Below are positions 52,810-61,473 of a stretch of DNA of 64,000 nucleotides, piece by piece; position 1 is the stretch's first letter, and every line of letters begins with the position of its first letter. Origin of the DNA: Akkermansia sp. (GTDB lineage: Bacteria; Verrucomicrobiota; Verrucomicrobiia; Verrucomicrobiales; Akkermansiaceae); NCBI GenBank assembly GCA_017398355.1, contig JAFQGD010000025.1, forward strand, positions 1 through 64,000, written 5' to 3'. The position numbers and the translations under genes are program-made. The notes under the pieces are model-generated. The model had not been told where the DNA came from, did no database searches, and saw nothing but the letters and a program-made list of their open reading frames with translations.

Positions 52810-53028
52810 ATGAAAACAACACAATATATAATACTGATGGCTTGCGCGTTTTCTTTGTGCGCATGTGGTGATGGGAGTGTTTCTCCGGATGAAATAGAGG
52901 ATGGAGGTCACTATGTCGGCGAAAAAAATCCGGAAACGGGAAAGGTGGAATTGCGTGAAGAGACGCTAGAGGAAGCGGCTCAGAGAGAGACCGGGAAAGT
53001 GATCGTGGACAAGCTGAATCCGCTCTAG
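52810..53028 (+). CDS. Small lipoprotein
   Basis: 72 residues. A signal peptide with lipobox ending in Cys19 (SLCACG), followed by D20-like Gly/Asp and a short acidic domain (KNPETGKVELREETLEEAA). It begins seven bases after the polytopic protein and is probably the last gene of the GTPase cluster. No family recognised. Confidence 0.72.
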   Translation: MKTTQYIILMACAFSLCACGDGSVSPDEIEDGGHYVGEKNPETGKVELREETLEEAAQRETGKVIVDKLNPL

Positions 53029-53069
53029 GATGAACGGAGTGCTTGGTTTATCTTGACTGTGCCAGGGAA

Positions 53070-53103
53070 AAAAGCGCCGGCGGAGCGGAAGTCGCTCCGC
53101 CGG
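53070..53103 (-). terminator. Terminator of the DUF1232 gene
   Basis: On the minus strand an 11-base-pair perfect stem (ccggcggagcg / cgctccgccgg) with a five-base loop is followed by CGCTTTTTT. It lies 53 bases after the DUF1232 gene. The stem may also end the GTPase cluster on the plus strand, though without a T run. Confidence 0.82.
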
Positions 53104-53155
53104 AGTGCTATCCGGCATAGAGGGGCGTATGGATGACGCCTACCGTGCGATGGCT

Positions 53156-54043
53156 TCACACATCAATCGCTTCGTCTTTTTGCTCTTGGGTGATGGAGGT
53201 GAGCTCATCGTTGAGCTCTTGTTGCATATCCGCTGGTATTTCCTCTTTCTTTTGCAGGAAGAAGGGAGTGATGGCTGCGAGGGCCATGGAGATGATACCC
53301 ATGTCATCCAGCCAGCCGATGACGGGGATGATATCCGGGATACAATCCAAGGGGCTGATGGTGTAGAGCAGCACGGCTGCGAGGATGGCGATGTTGCGAG
53401 GGGTGAGGAGGGTATCAGCCTTGCCGTGGCGCAGCATGTTGTAGATGAGGTTGACGCGCTTGAAGGCGGGGGATTTTTTGCCGGCTGTGCGCAGCCACTT
53501 TTCAGCAGTGGCTAAGATGACTTTGCGGTTTTCGGGGTCTTTCATGCGCTGCACCCATTCGGATTGTTCGAAGTCAGCCAGCGTTTTATATATTTTATCT
53601 TTGAAAGAGGCGGGGGCAGGGCTCTGGGCTGCTTCTGTAGCCGCATCTTGTTCGGTATCTTGAGGTTCAGTAGTGGCAGGGGGGCTGCTGGGCTCATCTT
53701 CTTGCGCGGAGGCCGCGGGCGATTGGAGGGATTGCAGGATGATGGGGCGCAGGTCCTCTGTGGCGAGTTTTTTGTTGTCCACCCAAGCATCGATGATGAT
53801 GGTGAGGATTTCTTCCAGGCGGGAGGCGGTGATGGTGGCTTGGATGTAGAGCTCGGAGCCGGGCTCTCCCACGGAAATGTGCCAGAGCTTGCGGTTTGCA
53901 GAGGCGGGGGCAAGCGCCAGGGGACAGCCGATTTTGCTTTGAGCAATGGAGACGGCTTTGTTGAGGGCTGCGCGGCCCACCATGGTATCGGAGAGCAGGT
54001 TGATAGCTACGTGTTGGGTTTTATGTAAGATGGATTTAAGCAT
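53156..54043 (-). CDS. DUF1232 (YkvA-like) membrane protein
   Basis: 295 residues. The C-terminal part (about 210-270) has YTISPLDCIPDIIPVIGWLDDMGII, the pattern Y-x-x-S-P-x-D-x-I-P-D-x-I-P-x-x-G-x-x-D-D of DUF1232, with two membrane helices. A Pro/Ala/Glu-rich linker (about 110-150) separates it from an N-terminal domain of unknown type. The family's function is not settled. It faces the GTPase cluster tail to tail. Confidence 0.85.
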   Translation of the reverse strand: MLKSILHKTQHVAINLLSDTMVGRAALNKAVSIAQSKIGCPLALAPASANRKLWHISVGEPGSELYIQATITASRLEEILTIIIDAWVDNKKLATEDLRPIILQSLQSPAASAQEDEPSSPPATTEPQDTEQDAATEAAQSPAPASFKDKIYKTLADFEQSEWVQRMKDPENRKVILATAEKWLRTAGKKSPAFKRVNLIYNMLRHGKADTLLTPRNIAILAAVLLYTISPLDCIPDIIPVIGWLDDMGIISMALAAITPFFLQKKEEIPADMQQELNDELTSITQEQKDEAIDV

Positions 54044-54155
54044 GCCGGTGGTAGGGGAGGGTATAATAGAGAGATGTTGGAGGGAAGAATTCTGATGAAA
54101 GAAAGGGGAAAAAAACTTGCCCCTTTCTACGGTGTCTTGTTGTGTGAAAAGGTGG

Positions 54156-54653
54156 TTATATTTGCACGGTTTCTACGCCATCCCACGAGGTACAGGAGAA
54201 AGAACCGATGCCGGGGTCACTCTCGCAGAGGAGGACGGCACCCCGCAGAGCCCGAGTGGCCAGGATTTTGCTGCGGTCTGTGGCAGAGAGGGGACCGGGG
54301 GTGGCAGATTCAACGATGAGGGGCTGCATGTGGCCGTCTTTGTGGCAAATCATGCAGCGTTGGGGTTCTGTTGATTCTTCTGTAATGACGAGACAACCGG
54401 CATTGTGGATTTGTTCGAGTGTGTTCCAGAAGAAGCCCCCGCCGGTATCGTGGTTGCGGGTGTCGGGGTAGCGGCAGTTGCGGCAACGGTAGCCAAGAAT
54501 GGGGCCGCGCAGCTCTTCTACGACACCGCTGGGCGCCGGATTAAGCTTGCCGGATGGCGAGGTGGTGACCTTTACCTCCGTACGGTGAATGGCTTGTTGT
54601 AGTTGTTGGAGCTGGTGGCCGCCGCAGTTGGGACATGTAAACGTGATATACAT
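54156..54653 (-). CDS. Zinc-ribbon protein, unknown function
   Basis: 165 residues from ATG 54653 (MYITFTCPNC). Three Cys pairs (CPNC at residues 7-10, CRNC at about 57-60, CMIC at about 100-103, followed by HKDGH) look like zinc-binding knuckles. The C-terminal 45 residues are a mixed domain. The longer frame up to 54767 covers the divergent promoter area and reads as low-complexity, so it was rejected. No family recognised. Confidence 0.7.
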   Translation of the reverse strand: MYITFTCPNCGGHQLQQLQQAIHRTEVKVTTSPSGKLNPAPSGVVEELRGPILGYRCRNCRYPDTRNHDTGGGFFWNTLEQIHNAGCLVITEESTEPQRCMICHKDGHMQPLIVESATPGPLSATDRSKILATRALRGAVLLCESDPGIGSFSCTSWDGVETVQI

Positions 54654-54727
54654 GGTGGATTGGAGTCTCGTGACGGAGTTAAAAATATCGCAAACTCGAT
54701 ATTCTGTCAATGAAAAACTGAATAGAA

Positions 54728-55168
54728 ATGAAAAAAAGCGTAGACGTTGTGAATATCGGCTTGCCAAAGTGTGGCGTTAATGCTATATTGCGCTCTGTGA
54801 AAGCGCAAAATCAAGACGAGTTAAAGTTGAATGTTAAGTTGTGGCTCAAGGCCAACAACTACAGCTACGCTTGGCTTGCGGGGAAGTGTTTCGTGACGGA
54901 GGCGACGGTGCGCAATTGGATGGCCCGCAAGGTGATTCCGGCATCAAAGGAGTTTATCATCCGCGAGTTGATGAAGGATATGCCTTTGTCGCTCCCCTCT
55001 CGTGTGCAAGTGACGGAGGAGACGCATGTGACACTGAGCTTGGATGCCAACACGAGGCGTGTGCTGGAAAAGAAGGCCTTTGCCCAGGGTAAGACGCTTT
55101 CCGAATTCTTGGCTGATGAGGTGCCACGCTTGGGTGATGAAGAGTCGGAGGAAACAAAGGAGGCCTGA
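54728..55168 (+). CDS. DNA-binding protein with HTH and ribbon-helix-helix-like parts
   Basis: 146 residues from the longest start. Residues about 35-80 (LWLKANNYSYAWLAGKCFVTEATVRNWMARKVIP) read as a helix-turn-helix, with A-x-x-x-x-V-T-x-x-T-V-R-N-W as the core; about 98-135 (VTLSLDANTRRVLEKKAF..GKTLSEFLADEV) looks like a ribbon-helix-helix with a strand then two helices. A strong promoter lies inside the first 21 codons, so the true start may be GTG 54797 or later. Its function is probably regulation; the target is unknown. Confidence 0.65.
   Translation: MKKSVDVVNIGLPKCGVNAILRSVKAQNQDELKLNVKLWLKANNYSYAWLAGKCFVTEATVRNWMARKVIPASKEFIIRELMKDMPLSLPSRVQVTEETHVTLSLDANTRRVLEKKAFAQGKTLSEFLADEVPRLGDEESEETKEA
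54761..54789 (+). promoter_or_regulatory. Promoter within the 5' end of the regulator frame
   Basis: TTGCCA (54761-54766) and TATATT (54784-54789) are 17 bases apart, predicting a start near 54796. An inverted repeat (ttgcgct / agcgcaa, 54788-54808) covers the start point, where a repressor would block initiation; autoregulation by the encoded protein is possible. Confidence 0.6.
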
Positions 55169-55216
55169 TAAGGGCTTTCTCCACCTACGGATATCATCAC
55201 CTTCCAGATGAGTGAG

Positions 55217-55239
55217 CCGCGCCGAATGGCGCGGTTTTT
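55217..55239 (+). terminator. Terminator after the regulator gene
   Basis: A seven-base-pair GC stem (ccgcgcc / ggcgcgg) with a GAAT tetraloop, followed by TTTTTG. Confidence 0.85.
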
Positions 55240-55259
55240 GCTGTGGCGCAAAAGGAGAT

Positions 55260-55288
55260 TTGACAAGACGGAATGCGGTGTGTAGAAT
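55260..55288 (+). promoter_or_regulatory. Consensus promoter of the Ser/Thr kinase gene
   Basis: TTGACA (55260-55265) and TAGAAT (55283-55288) with 17 bases between; the start would be near 55295, about 28 bases before the kinase ATG. Confidence 0.85.
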
Positions 55289-55322
55289 GGGGGGGAGTAG
55301 CAGTTAGTGTAGCAGGAAATAT

Positions 55323-57017
55323 ATGGATATCGTATCGTTACCACCGGGTACCTTTATAGGAAGTTACAAGATACTCAAGGCTCAAGGGCAGGGGGGATTT
55401 GGTATTACCTATATTGCATGGGATAAGGGATTGGAGCGAAATGTGGTACTCAAGGAGTGTTTCCCGTCCACCATTTGTCGCCGTACGGATACGGGAGGCT
55501 TGGCACCGCTGCAGCCTCATTTGGAGGATATGTATGTAGCGGCTATGGCGGATATGCGCCGGGAGGCGATGATGCTGGCCAAGCTGAGCCACCCCGGGAT
55601 AGTGCCGGTGTATGATGTATTCGAATCGCAGGGCAGTTTATTTTATGTGATGCCGTGGCTGGATGGCGGGAGCTTGAAGGAGCGGATGGAGGAAGCGCAG
55701 GAAACGGAGCAGCCCATTGCCCCGGAGCAGGCCTTGGAGTGGCTGGTACTTGTGCTGGATGCGCTGGTGTATCTGCACAATCAAGGGGTGATTCACCGCG
55801 ATTTGAAGCCGGATAACATTGTATTCAATGCGGAGAATAAACCCGTACTCATTGATTTTGGATCTGCCCGCAAGTATGTGGAGCATTCGGTGTCTCAGGG
55901 TGAGTTTTCGTGGCGTTATGCTGCGCCGGAACACATCACCGGCAAGGGGAACTTGGGGCCGTGGACGGATATGTATTCCCTCGCTACAACGTGGTATGAG
56001 CTGCTGAGCGGTTGCGATGCCGAGGATACGATACACCGTTTGCAAAAGGATGAGTTGGTGCCACTGCGCAAGTTGAAGCCGGCGCGGAAACTCCCGCGCG
56101 CATTGGTGGAGTCAATTGACCGCAATATGGCATTGGAGCCGGACGACCGCTGTGAGACAGCGGAGCAGTGGCGCGATTGGCTGCTTAAGAGTGCCCAGCC
56201 ACGCGGGCTGAGGATGCGCCAGCGCTGGTTTAGCTTTCCGCGGTGGGTGTGGTTGCTGTTGTTTGGGGTAGCGGTGACGCTGGGGCGCTGCATTGGGCAG
56301 TTGCAGGTGGAGGCGAATAAATCAAAACCAGATCCAAAGCAACAATATTTTGTGAAGATGGAGGATGGCACTCTCCTGGTGCAGAGGGATGATACAAGTG
56401 CTGTAGATTTGACACCGGTGATGTACATTCCCCACGGCGGGGATGATACTACCGGTCGTGCTAGCGCACCGGAACCGGGGAGCCCGGAGTTCCTGGATAA
56501 GTTGTTTGCCGATTTTTGTACGTATCATGCAGCGGTTATTGAGGATTTTCGCAAGAAAAAAGATGAGTGGCTTCGGCAACGCAGCGAGAATGTGCAGGAG
56601 TTTGAGCGTCAGTTGACCGCCATGCAAGAGACACTCTTACCGCAAATCCGTAAGACACCGCGCCCCGCCGAGCCTATCGGTGATTTGGGTAACCCCTGGC
56701 TGCGTTTGCAATTGAAGGTAGATGCTCAGGTGGGCGCCTTGTGCAAGAAGTTTGTGGATAAAGACCGCCCCATGCTTTGGGCTATGGAGGCTGAGATAGA
56801 GCAGATGCAAGAGATGCTGAGGGAGCCTGCATCTCATTACCCGAAGGGCTCAACGGATGAATTGGCGAGGCTCCCGATGCTGACGGAGCGCTTGGAAAAA
56901 GAAATTATCGGCGATGCCAATGAGGCGGTATCGCAAAAGATGCCCTGGAGCCAAGGCAATGCAATCGTCAGCGATTGGCTCTCGCAGGGCGGGGCTGATT
57001 TGGGTACTCAGCAATAG
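55323..57017 (+). CDS. Membrane Ser/Thr protein kinase (PknB/Hanks type)
   Basis: The N-terminal kinase domain (about residues 12-285) has the Gly-rich loop GQGGFG (22-27), Lys44, HRDLKPDN (about 158-165) and DFGSA (about 180-184), the latter with the APE equivalent AAPEH. One membrane helix is at about 304-322, and the C-terminal 240 residues are outside: polar, with Glu/Lys-rich coiled helices and no PASTA repeats. The substrate is unknown. It converges with a PAS-SpoIIE phosphatase gene, so it may be in a phosphorylation circuit with it. Confidence 0.93.
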   Translation: MDIVSLPPGTFIGSYKILKAQGQGGFGITYIAWDKGLERNVVLKECFPSTICRRTDTGGLAPLQPHLEDMYVAAMADMRREAMMLAKLSHPGIVPVYDVFESQGSLFYVMPWLDGGSLKERMEEAQETEQPIAPEQALEWLVLVLDALVYLHNQGVIHRDLKPDNIVFNAENKPVLIDFGSARKYVEHSVSQGEFSWRYAAPEHITGKGNLGPWTDMYSLATTWYELLSGCDAEDTIHRLQKDELVPLRKLKPARKLPRALVESIDRNMALEPDDRCETAEQWRDWLLKSAQPRGLRMRQRWFSFPRWVWLLLFGVAVTLGRCIGQLQVEANKSKPDPKQQYFVKMEDGTLLVQRDDTSAVDLTPVMYIPHGGDDTTGRASAPEPGSPEFLDKLFADFCTYHAAVIEDFRKKKDEWLRQRSENVQEFERQLTAMQETLLPQIRKTPRPAEPIGDLGNPWLRLQLKVDAQVGALCKKFVDKDRPMLWAMEAEIEQMQEMLREPASHYPKGSTDELARLPMLTERLEKEIIGDANEAVSQKMPWSQGNAIVSDWLSQGGADLGTQQ

Positions 57018-57025
57018 GGCTGCGT

Positions 57026-58663
57026 TCAAATGCTTTCTTCGGTAAACTCTACGCCGAGGATACTGATATCATCATCTTGCTGGGGTTTGCCGGTGAATTG
57101 CTGCATGCCGGCAAGGGCGATGTCGATAGTCTCGCGGATGTTTTGGGGGGCTCGCCGACTCAGGAACTCCATGATGCGGTTGGCTCCTATTTCCTCGCGT
57201 TCGGCATTCATTGCTTCGATGAGCCCATCCGTGTAGAGCATGAGTTTGGTGCCGGGTTCCAGTATGATTTCGCTTTCGCGATACATGGCAGATTCCAGCA
57301 GACCCAGTGCGGGTGAGCGGGGGATGGGCGGCCGAATGGCGGATCCATCCGGGCTCAGGATAATGGGGGCCGGATGCCCGGCACCGGAGAGGGTGAGACG
57401 GCGTGTCTTGAGATCCAGATATACATAGCAGGCGGTGGAGAACATGGTAATGTTGGCCTGGCTAAAGATGCGGTAGAGCTGGCGGTTTAATGATGAAAGC
57501 AACAGGCCGGGCGTGTCTGCCAAGCTGGAGGCTTGCTCCATGAGCCCACGCAGCATGGAGGCGATGAGCGCGGCGCGTACGCCGTGTCCCATCACATCGC
57601 ATATCAACATGCCGATGCCGGATTCACCCACCGGGTAGACATCATAAAAATCCCCGGCAACGCCGCTGGATGGCATGTACACATGGTGGAATCTGGCAAT
57701 GCGGCGCAGCCCCTTTTCCTCCCACACGCGGTCGGCTATGCGCTGCGGTTGCAAGGCGCGCTGCACTTCGCGAGCAAGGCTGATTTCATGCTCCAGGATA
57801 CGGTTGCGCTCATCCAACTGCTGCGCCATGTTCTGGTAGCGGTGCTGGGTCTCAATCAGTTCCGTAACATCAGATGAGATACCGACAATGCCTTTGATGG
57901 AACCATCGGAAGCATACCACGGGAATTTGGAGATGCGGCTCCACGAGCGATGCCCGCCTTTCCACGTTTCCAAGTGGATGCGGTTGGTGATAGGTTTGCG
58001 GCTTTCCATGACCTCCAGCTCCTCTTGGCGTGCAACGGTGGCATCTGCAAAGAAGTTTGTATCCTTGCTGCCGATGAGGTCGGAGGGGGTGGGAACACCC
58101 ATCTTGCGGGCGGTGGCTTCATTGGCCAGCACGAAACGGGATTCCCGGTTTTTGAAGTAGATATTATCCGGCAGGTAGTTGATGAGCGTGCGGAAGAGGT
58201 CTTTTTCTTCCATGGCGTGCAGGTCTGTCATCTTGCGACGGGTGATATCGACCCACACACCTACGAGACGCAGCGGTTTTTTTTGTTCATTGCGCTCCAA
58301 CAGGCCGTTGACTCGAATCCAGCGCCAGCCGCGCGAGCGCTGGTTGAGCAGGCGCACCTCGACTCGTAGCGGGGTGGTCATGGGCCAGTTGAGGTAGCGC
58401 TGCACTTCGGAGAGGAAGAAGGCCCGGTCATCCTCATGAATGGTCATTTCCGGCTCTGTGAAGATATTGGGCGCGTGCTCGCGGATGGGCAGCCCCATCA
58501 TGCGTAGGCATTGCTCGGTGTAGTATATCTCGCCGGATTCCAAGTTCCAGCAATACACCCCTTCCTCCGCTGCGCGTAGGGCTTTGCGGACGATTTTCCA
58601 GTTGAATACACCTGGAACGGACTGGGATGCCGGATGCTGGGGCTCACCGTGGCTCATTACCAT
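57026..58663 (-). CDS. PAS-domain SpoIIE/PP2C-type protein phosphatase
   Basis: 545 residues. Two PAS domains (about 25-140 and 155-275; both end in GVWVDITRRK / GIVGISSDVTE, the PAC pattern) are followed by a short coiled linker (LDERNRILEHEISLAREVQRAL) and a SpoIIE/PP2C domain (about 325-540) with GVAGDFYDV, ICDVMGHGVRAAL, GAGHPAP and YTDGLIEA, which carry the metal ligands (Asp). It removes phosphate from Ser/Thr, for example of an anti-sigma-factor antagonist, in response to the PAS signal. Its 3' end faces the kinase gene eight bases away. Confidence 0.93.
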   Translation of the reverse strand: MVMSHGEPQHPASQSVPGVFNWKIVRKALRAAEEGVYCWNLESGEIYYTEQCLRMMGLPIREHAPNIFTEPEMTIHEDDRAFFLSEVQRYLNWPMTTPLRVEVRLLNQRSRGWRWIRVNGLLERNEQKKPLRLVGVWVDITRRKMTDLHAMEEKDLFRTLINYLPDNIYFKNRESRFVLANEATARKMGVPTPSDLIGSKDTNFFADATVARQEELEVMESRKPITNRIHLETWKGGHRSWSRISKFPWYASDGSIKGIVGISSDVTELIETQHRYQNMAQQLDERNRILEHEISLAREVQRALQPQRIADRVWEEKGLRRIARFHHVYMPSSGVAGDFYDVYPVGESGIGMLICDVMGHGVRAALIASMLRGLMEQASSLADTPGLLLSSLNRQLYRIFSQANITMFSTACYVYLDLKTRRLTLSGAGHPAPIILSPDGSAIRPPIPRSPALGLLESAMYRESEIILEPGTKLMLYTDGLIEAMNAEREEIGANRIMEFLSRRAPQNIRETIDIALAGMQQFTGKPQQDDDISILGVEFTEESI

Positions 58664-58800
58664 ACAATCTACGCCAAAGCGAGCCGTCTTTCAAGCAGAA
58701 TCCGCTCTAATACCGGCAAAAAATGCGAAAAAATGGGCAGGGGCGGAGCTGGACATTGTTTTTCTTTACAAGCGGAGGACTTTTTTATAGTATACGCAAC

Positions 58801-59868
58801 ATGCGCGCGCAGTTGGGTGTGATTGTTTTATTGGGTATGTTGGGAACAGCAAGCTGCACTTCTAGCCCCCAGAAGAGCCAAAGTATTGGTATGGCAGCCG
58901 GCATCTATTCGGATTATACGGCAGCTTTGAATGCGGTATTGGATGCTATGAGGCGGGGAAAGAATCCCATTACTTTGCGCGTGAAAGGGAATGGCCAGCA
59001 GGTAGCTGAGCGGTTGACACAGGACAGTGTGAAGTACGCCATGGTGACAAAGGTGAAAACGATGGCCATAGGGGATTACATTGCACTGCACCCCAGCTAT
59101 GTGGATGACACGTTGCTGCTGGCTGTACACCGGGGCGATTTGCCGGAGTCTGCGTTGTCTTCATCTCAGCGGGCGGCTTTGCACAAGGTGCAAGGTGTGG
59201 TGCGTGGTATCATGCGGCAGCACTCCGGGCAATATGAACGTGCATTGGCCCTGCATGATTATATATTGAGAACATGCAGGTATGACACCTCGATGAAAAA
59301 TTGGAACCACGCGACGGTGACGGTGGACCTCATCAATACGCACCGCTCGGTGTGTGATGGCTACACCCGCCTGTACCATATTCTTCTTTCTATTGCCGGG
59401 ATTGAAAACTGCATTGTTGTGGGGTCGAGTGGTAAAGATGTGTCACACTCTTGGAATATGGCCAAACTGGAGGGTAAGTGGACGCATATTGACTGCACCT
59501 ACGATGACCCGGTACCGGATGAGCCGGGCCGCACGATGCGCCATTATTTTGGAATGTCTGACGCTATGATTGCGCGCAACCATACATGGAATCGCGCGGC
59601 GTACCCCACTGCCGACTCATCTGCCATGTATTATCCCACAACGCGAGGCTTGCGTTTTGAGACAATGGAAGAATTCCTGCATTATTGCCGGAGCTATGCT
59701 GCAGCCGGGCACAAAAGCATTGCTGCTTATGTGCAGGAGCTGGCAAATTCCGGTGCAAATGCCAAGGCTCTCTTGGAGCAAACACAGCTGCGCCTACGCA
59801 TGAATGTAGTGGAGCGTTTGCAGGTAGACACTGCCACCCCCGGGGTGTTATACTGCTACTTCCGCTGA
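58801..59868 (+). CDS. Exported transglutaminase-like protein
   Basis: 355 residues from ATG 58801 (MRAQLGVIVLL), with a signal sequence ending near TASC, which could be a weak lipobox. The transglutaminase-like triad is visible: Cys in RSVCDGYTRLY (about residue 184), His in SHSWNM (about 216) and Asp in HIDCTYDDP (about 230). Family members include proteases and peptide cross-linking enzymes. The frame is open further up to 58723, but there the start does not give a signal peptide. No related gene is next to it. Confidence 0.85.
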   Translation: MRAQLGVIVLLGMLGTASCTSSPQKSQSIGMAAGIYSDYTAALNAVLDAMRRGKNPITLRVKGNGQQVAERLTQDSVKYAMVTKVKTMAIGDYIALHPSYVDDTLLLAVHRGDLPESALSSSQRAALHKVQGVVRGIMRQHSGQYERALALHDYILRTCRYDTSMKNWNHATVTVDLINTHRSVCDGYTRLYHILLSIAGIENCIVVGSSGKDVSHSWNMAKLEGKWTHIDCTYDDPVPDEPGRTMRHYFGMSDAMIARNHTWNRAAYPTADSSAMYYPTTRGLRFETMEEFLHYCRSYAAAGHKSIAAYVQELANSGANAKALLEQTQLRLRMNVVERLQVDTATPGVLYCYFR

Positions 59869-59887
59869 TGATGTTTGCGGCTGTGTA

Positions 59888-60532
59888 TCAATCATCCAGA
59901 TCGTTGAGTACAATTTCAGGGTGGGCGAAGGGGTAGTGGTAGCCGGAAAATGATGTGCCCAAGCCTCGGGGCTCCCAGTATGCCCGCATGTTGGCAGGGG
60001 GGAATATCTCGTCCTTATCCGCAATGTAGGCTTTATCCCAAGCGAGGGTTGGTGCTGGGCTATCCTTGCTCCATGCGGCGAGGTTTTCCAGCTCTGCGAT
60101 TTTTTCAAATGCATCACGGTCCGGGTAGGGTCCATCCGGCATGTAGCGGGAGGCATCTTGGTGTTCTGCTGCGGCATTGGTGCCACTGCGTGCAAGATTG
60201 CGCATTGTGCGCAGTACGACGCGCAAGCGCATGCCGTATCGGTCATCTACCGGGTATGGGGTACCGTTGAGGGCGATGGCTTTGTATAGCGGCAGCTCTT
60301 GGCATGTTTGCTCTGCAACCCAGATGCCGAATGACCATGCGAAGAGGTAGATGCGGCGGTAGTTGCCAAGCACTGCCGTGGTAAGCGGGGTAATGGCTGT
60401 GTAGTTGCAAATGGCAAGTACATCGTACCCGGCGGGGCAAATGTGGTTGATGGCATTGGGCGTGGCGGCCCAGCCCAGCATGTAGAGGATGAGATCCTGC
60501 TTGCCTTCTTTCCTGAGCCAGTATTGCTGCAT
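59888..60532 (-). CDS. bioG: BioG-like carboxylesterase (pimeloyl-ACP methyl ester esterase family)
   Basis: 214 residues from ATG 60532 (MQQYWLRKEG). It resembles the DUF452/BioG family: an alpha/beta hydrolase with the nucleophile elbow LFAWSFGIWVA (Ser about 65), LNGTPYPVDDRYG after it, and a C-terminal His in SGYHYPFAHPE. BioG frees pimeloyl-ACP for biotin synthesis; birA is in this window but bioF, bioC and others are not, so the role is inferred. It follows queD by 16 bases. Confidence 0.75.
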   Translation of the reverse strand: MQQYWLRKEGKQDLILYMLGWAATPNAINHICPAGYDVLAICNYTAITPLTTAVLGNYRRIYLFAWSFGIWVAEQTCQELPLYKAIALNGTPYPVDDRYGMRLRVVLRTMRNLARSGTNAAAEHQDASRYMPDGPYPDRDAFEKIAELENLAAWSKDSPAPTLAWDKAYIADKDEIFPPANMRAYWEPRGLGTSFSGYHYPFAHPEIVLNDLDD

Positions 60533-60548
60533 GTGTGGGGGGCGGGCG

Positions 60549-60998
60549 TTAGGCTTGGTATTCTGCCCAAGATGAGCTGGTTTCCCACACGCGCACGCGC
60601 TCCAGGCGCACGCAATCGCGCACAGGGTAGTTGCAAGCTCCCTTGGCTGCACGTTTGAGTGCTGCTGCGGCGTGTTGATATACGGCAAAAGCCATTGCTT
60701 CGCTGGTGGGATCCTGCTTCTCAAAGGGGATGATGCGGTCGCCGTAGATGGCGCGGAACTCTTCGTAATGCGGGTCCTGCGTATTCATGCAGAGCGCATG
60801 GTCAAATTGTTCCAAGAAATCGCCCATCATTTCCTTGATAGCTTTAAAATCCAGCACCATATCCTGTGTATCCAAGCTTTCGGCACAGAAAACAAGCTCC
60901 ACACTCCGGGTATGCCCATGCGGAAATTGGCAGTTACCGGGGTGCTTGGAGAGCAGGTGCCCACTCTCTAATTCAATGCTTTTGCATATGCGGAACAT
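60549..60998 (-). CDS. queD: 6-carboxytetrahydropterin synthase (QueD family)
   Basis: 149 residues. Zinc-binding His14 (SGHLL) and HGH (27-29) and the catalytic Cys23 of CxxxHGH are present; D in LDFKAIKEMM and E in VRVWET (about 137) complete the pattern. The enzyme acts in queuosine (preQ0) or pterin synthesis. It lies between fucU (eight bases upstream) and the BioG-like gene in one operon. Confidence 0.9.
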   Translation of the reverse strand: MFRICKSIELESGHLLSKHPGNCQFPHGHTRSVELVFCAESLDTQDMVLDFKAIKEMMGDFLEQFDHALCMNTQDPHYEEFRAIYGDRIIPFEKQDPTSEAMAFAVYQHAAAALKRAAKGACNYPVRDCVRLERVRVWETSSSWAEYQA

Positions 60999-61006
60999 GG
61001 GCTATA

Positions 61007-61426
61007 TCAGGCAATGGGGGTGACGCCTTTCTTGAGGATGATGTTGCCGTATTTGGCGGTTTCTCCGCTCACAACAACGGCATAGGCCTGCTTAGCCCGC
61101 TCATAGAAGGCGTAGCGCTCCATGCGCTCAATTTCCCCGGTGTAGCCCATGGCCTTGCGGTATTTTTCTTCTACGGTAGGGTCGAGCGTATCGCCGGGTA
61201 CGGCTTCCATCATGATGACGGGGGTGGCGTAGCTATCCAGCTCAAACAGAGGAATCATGCCGGCCAGCAGAGCATCTACACCAATGCCATCGGCGCGCAC
61301 TACGGTCGTGTTGAAGGTGTGCCCGGGGAAGTGGGCATCAGAAAGCACAATTTCATCTCCATGGCCCATTTCGGCCATGATTTTGAGCAGGGACGGAGAT
61401 ATAACGGGGGAAATTCCTTTCAGCAT
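61007..61426 (-). CDS. fucU: L-fucose mutarotase / RbsD family
   Basis: 139 residues. The N-terminal [16 protein letters not shown] (His22 and Asp30) and the C-terminal [11 protein letters not shown] match FucU, which interconverts fucose anomers; RbsD is the ribose relative. FucU is preferred because of the length and the P-G-H after DAHF. It suits a bacterium that takes fucose from mucin, but no other fucose gene is nearby. Confidence 0.88.
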   Translation of the reverse strand: MLKGISPVISPSLLKIMAEMGHGDEIVLSDAHFPGHTFNTTVVRADGIGVDALLAGMIPLFELDSYATPVIMMEAVPGDTLDPTVEEKYRKAMGYTGEIERMERYAFYERAKQAYAVVVSGETAKYGNIILKKGVTPIA

Positions 61427-61473
61427 AGCAAGTGTATGCTGCCACAGATTGGGGGCGTTGTCAATGCCGAACT

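Noticed and set aside
41000-53000. Prophage or integrative element carrying the GTPase island
   Set aside because: No integrase, transposase, att-like direct repeats, tRNA target or phage structural gene is visible at either edge.
52810-53028. Colicin-lysis or toxin-antitoxin peptide
   Set aside because: The lipobox fits a lipoprotein, but the rest has no lysis-protein or toxin features, so only the lipoprotein call is kept.
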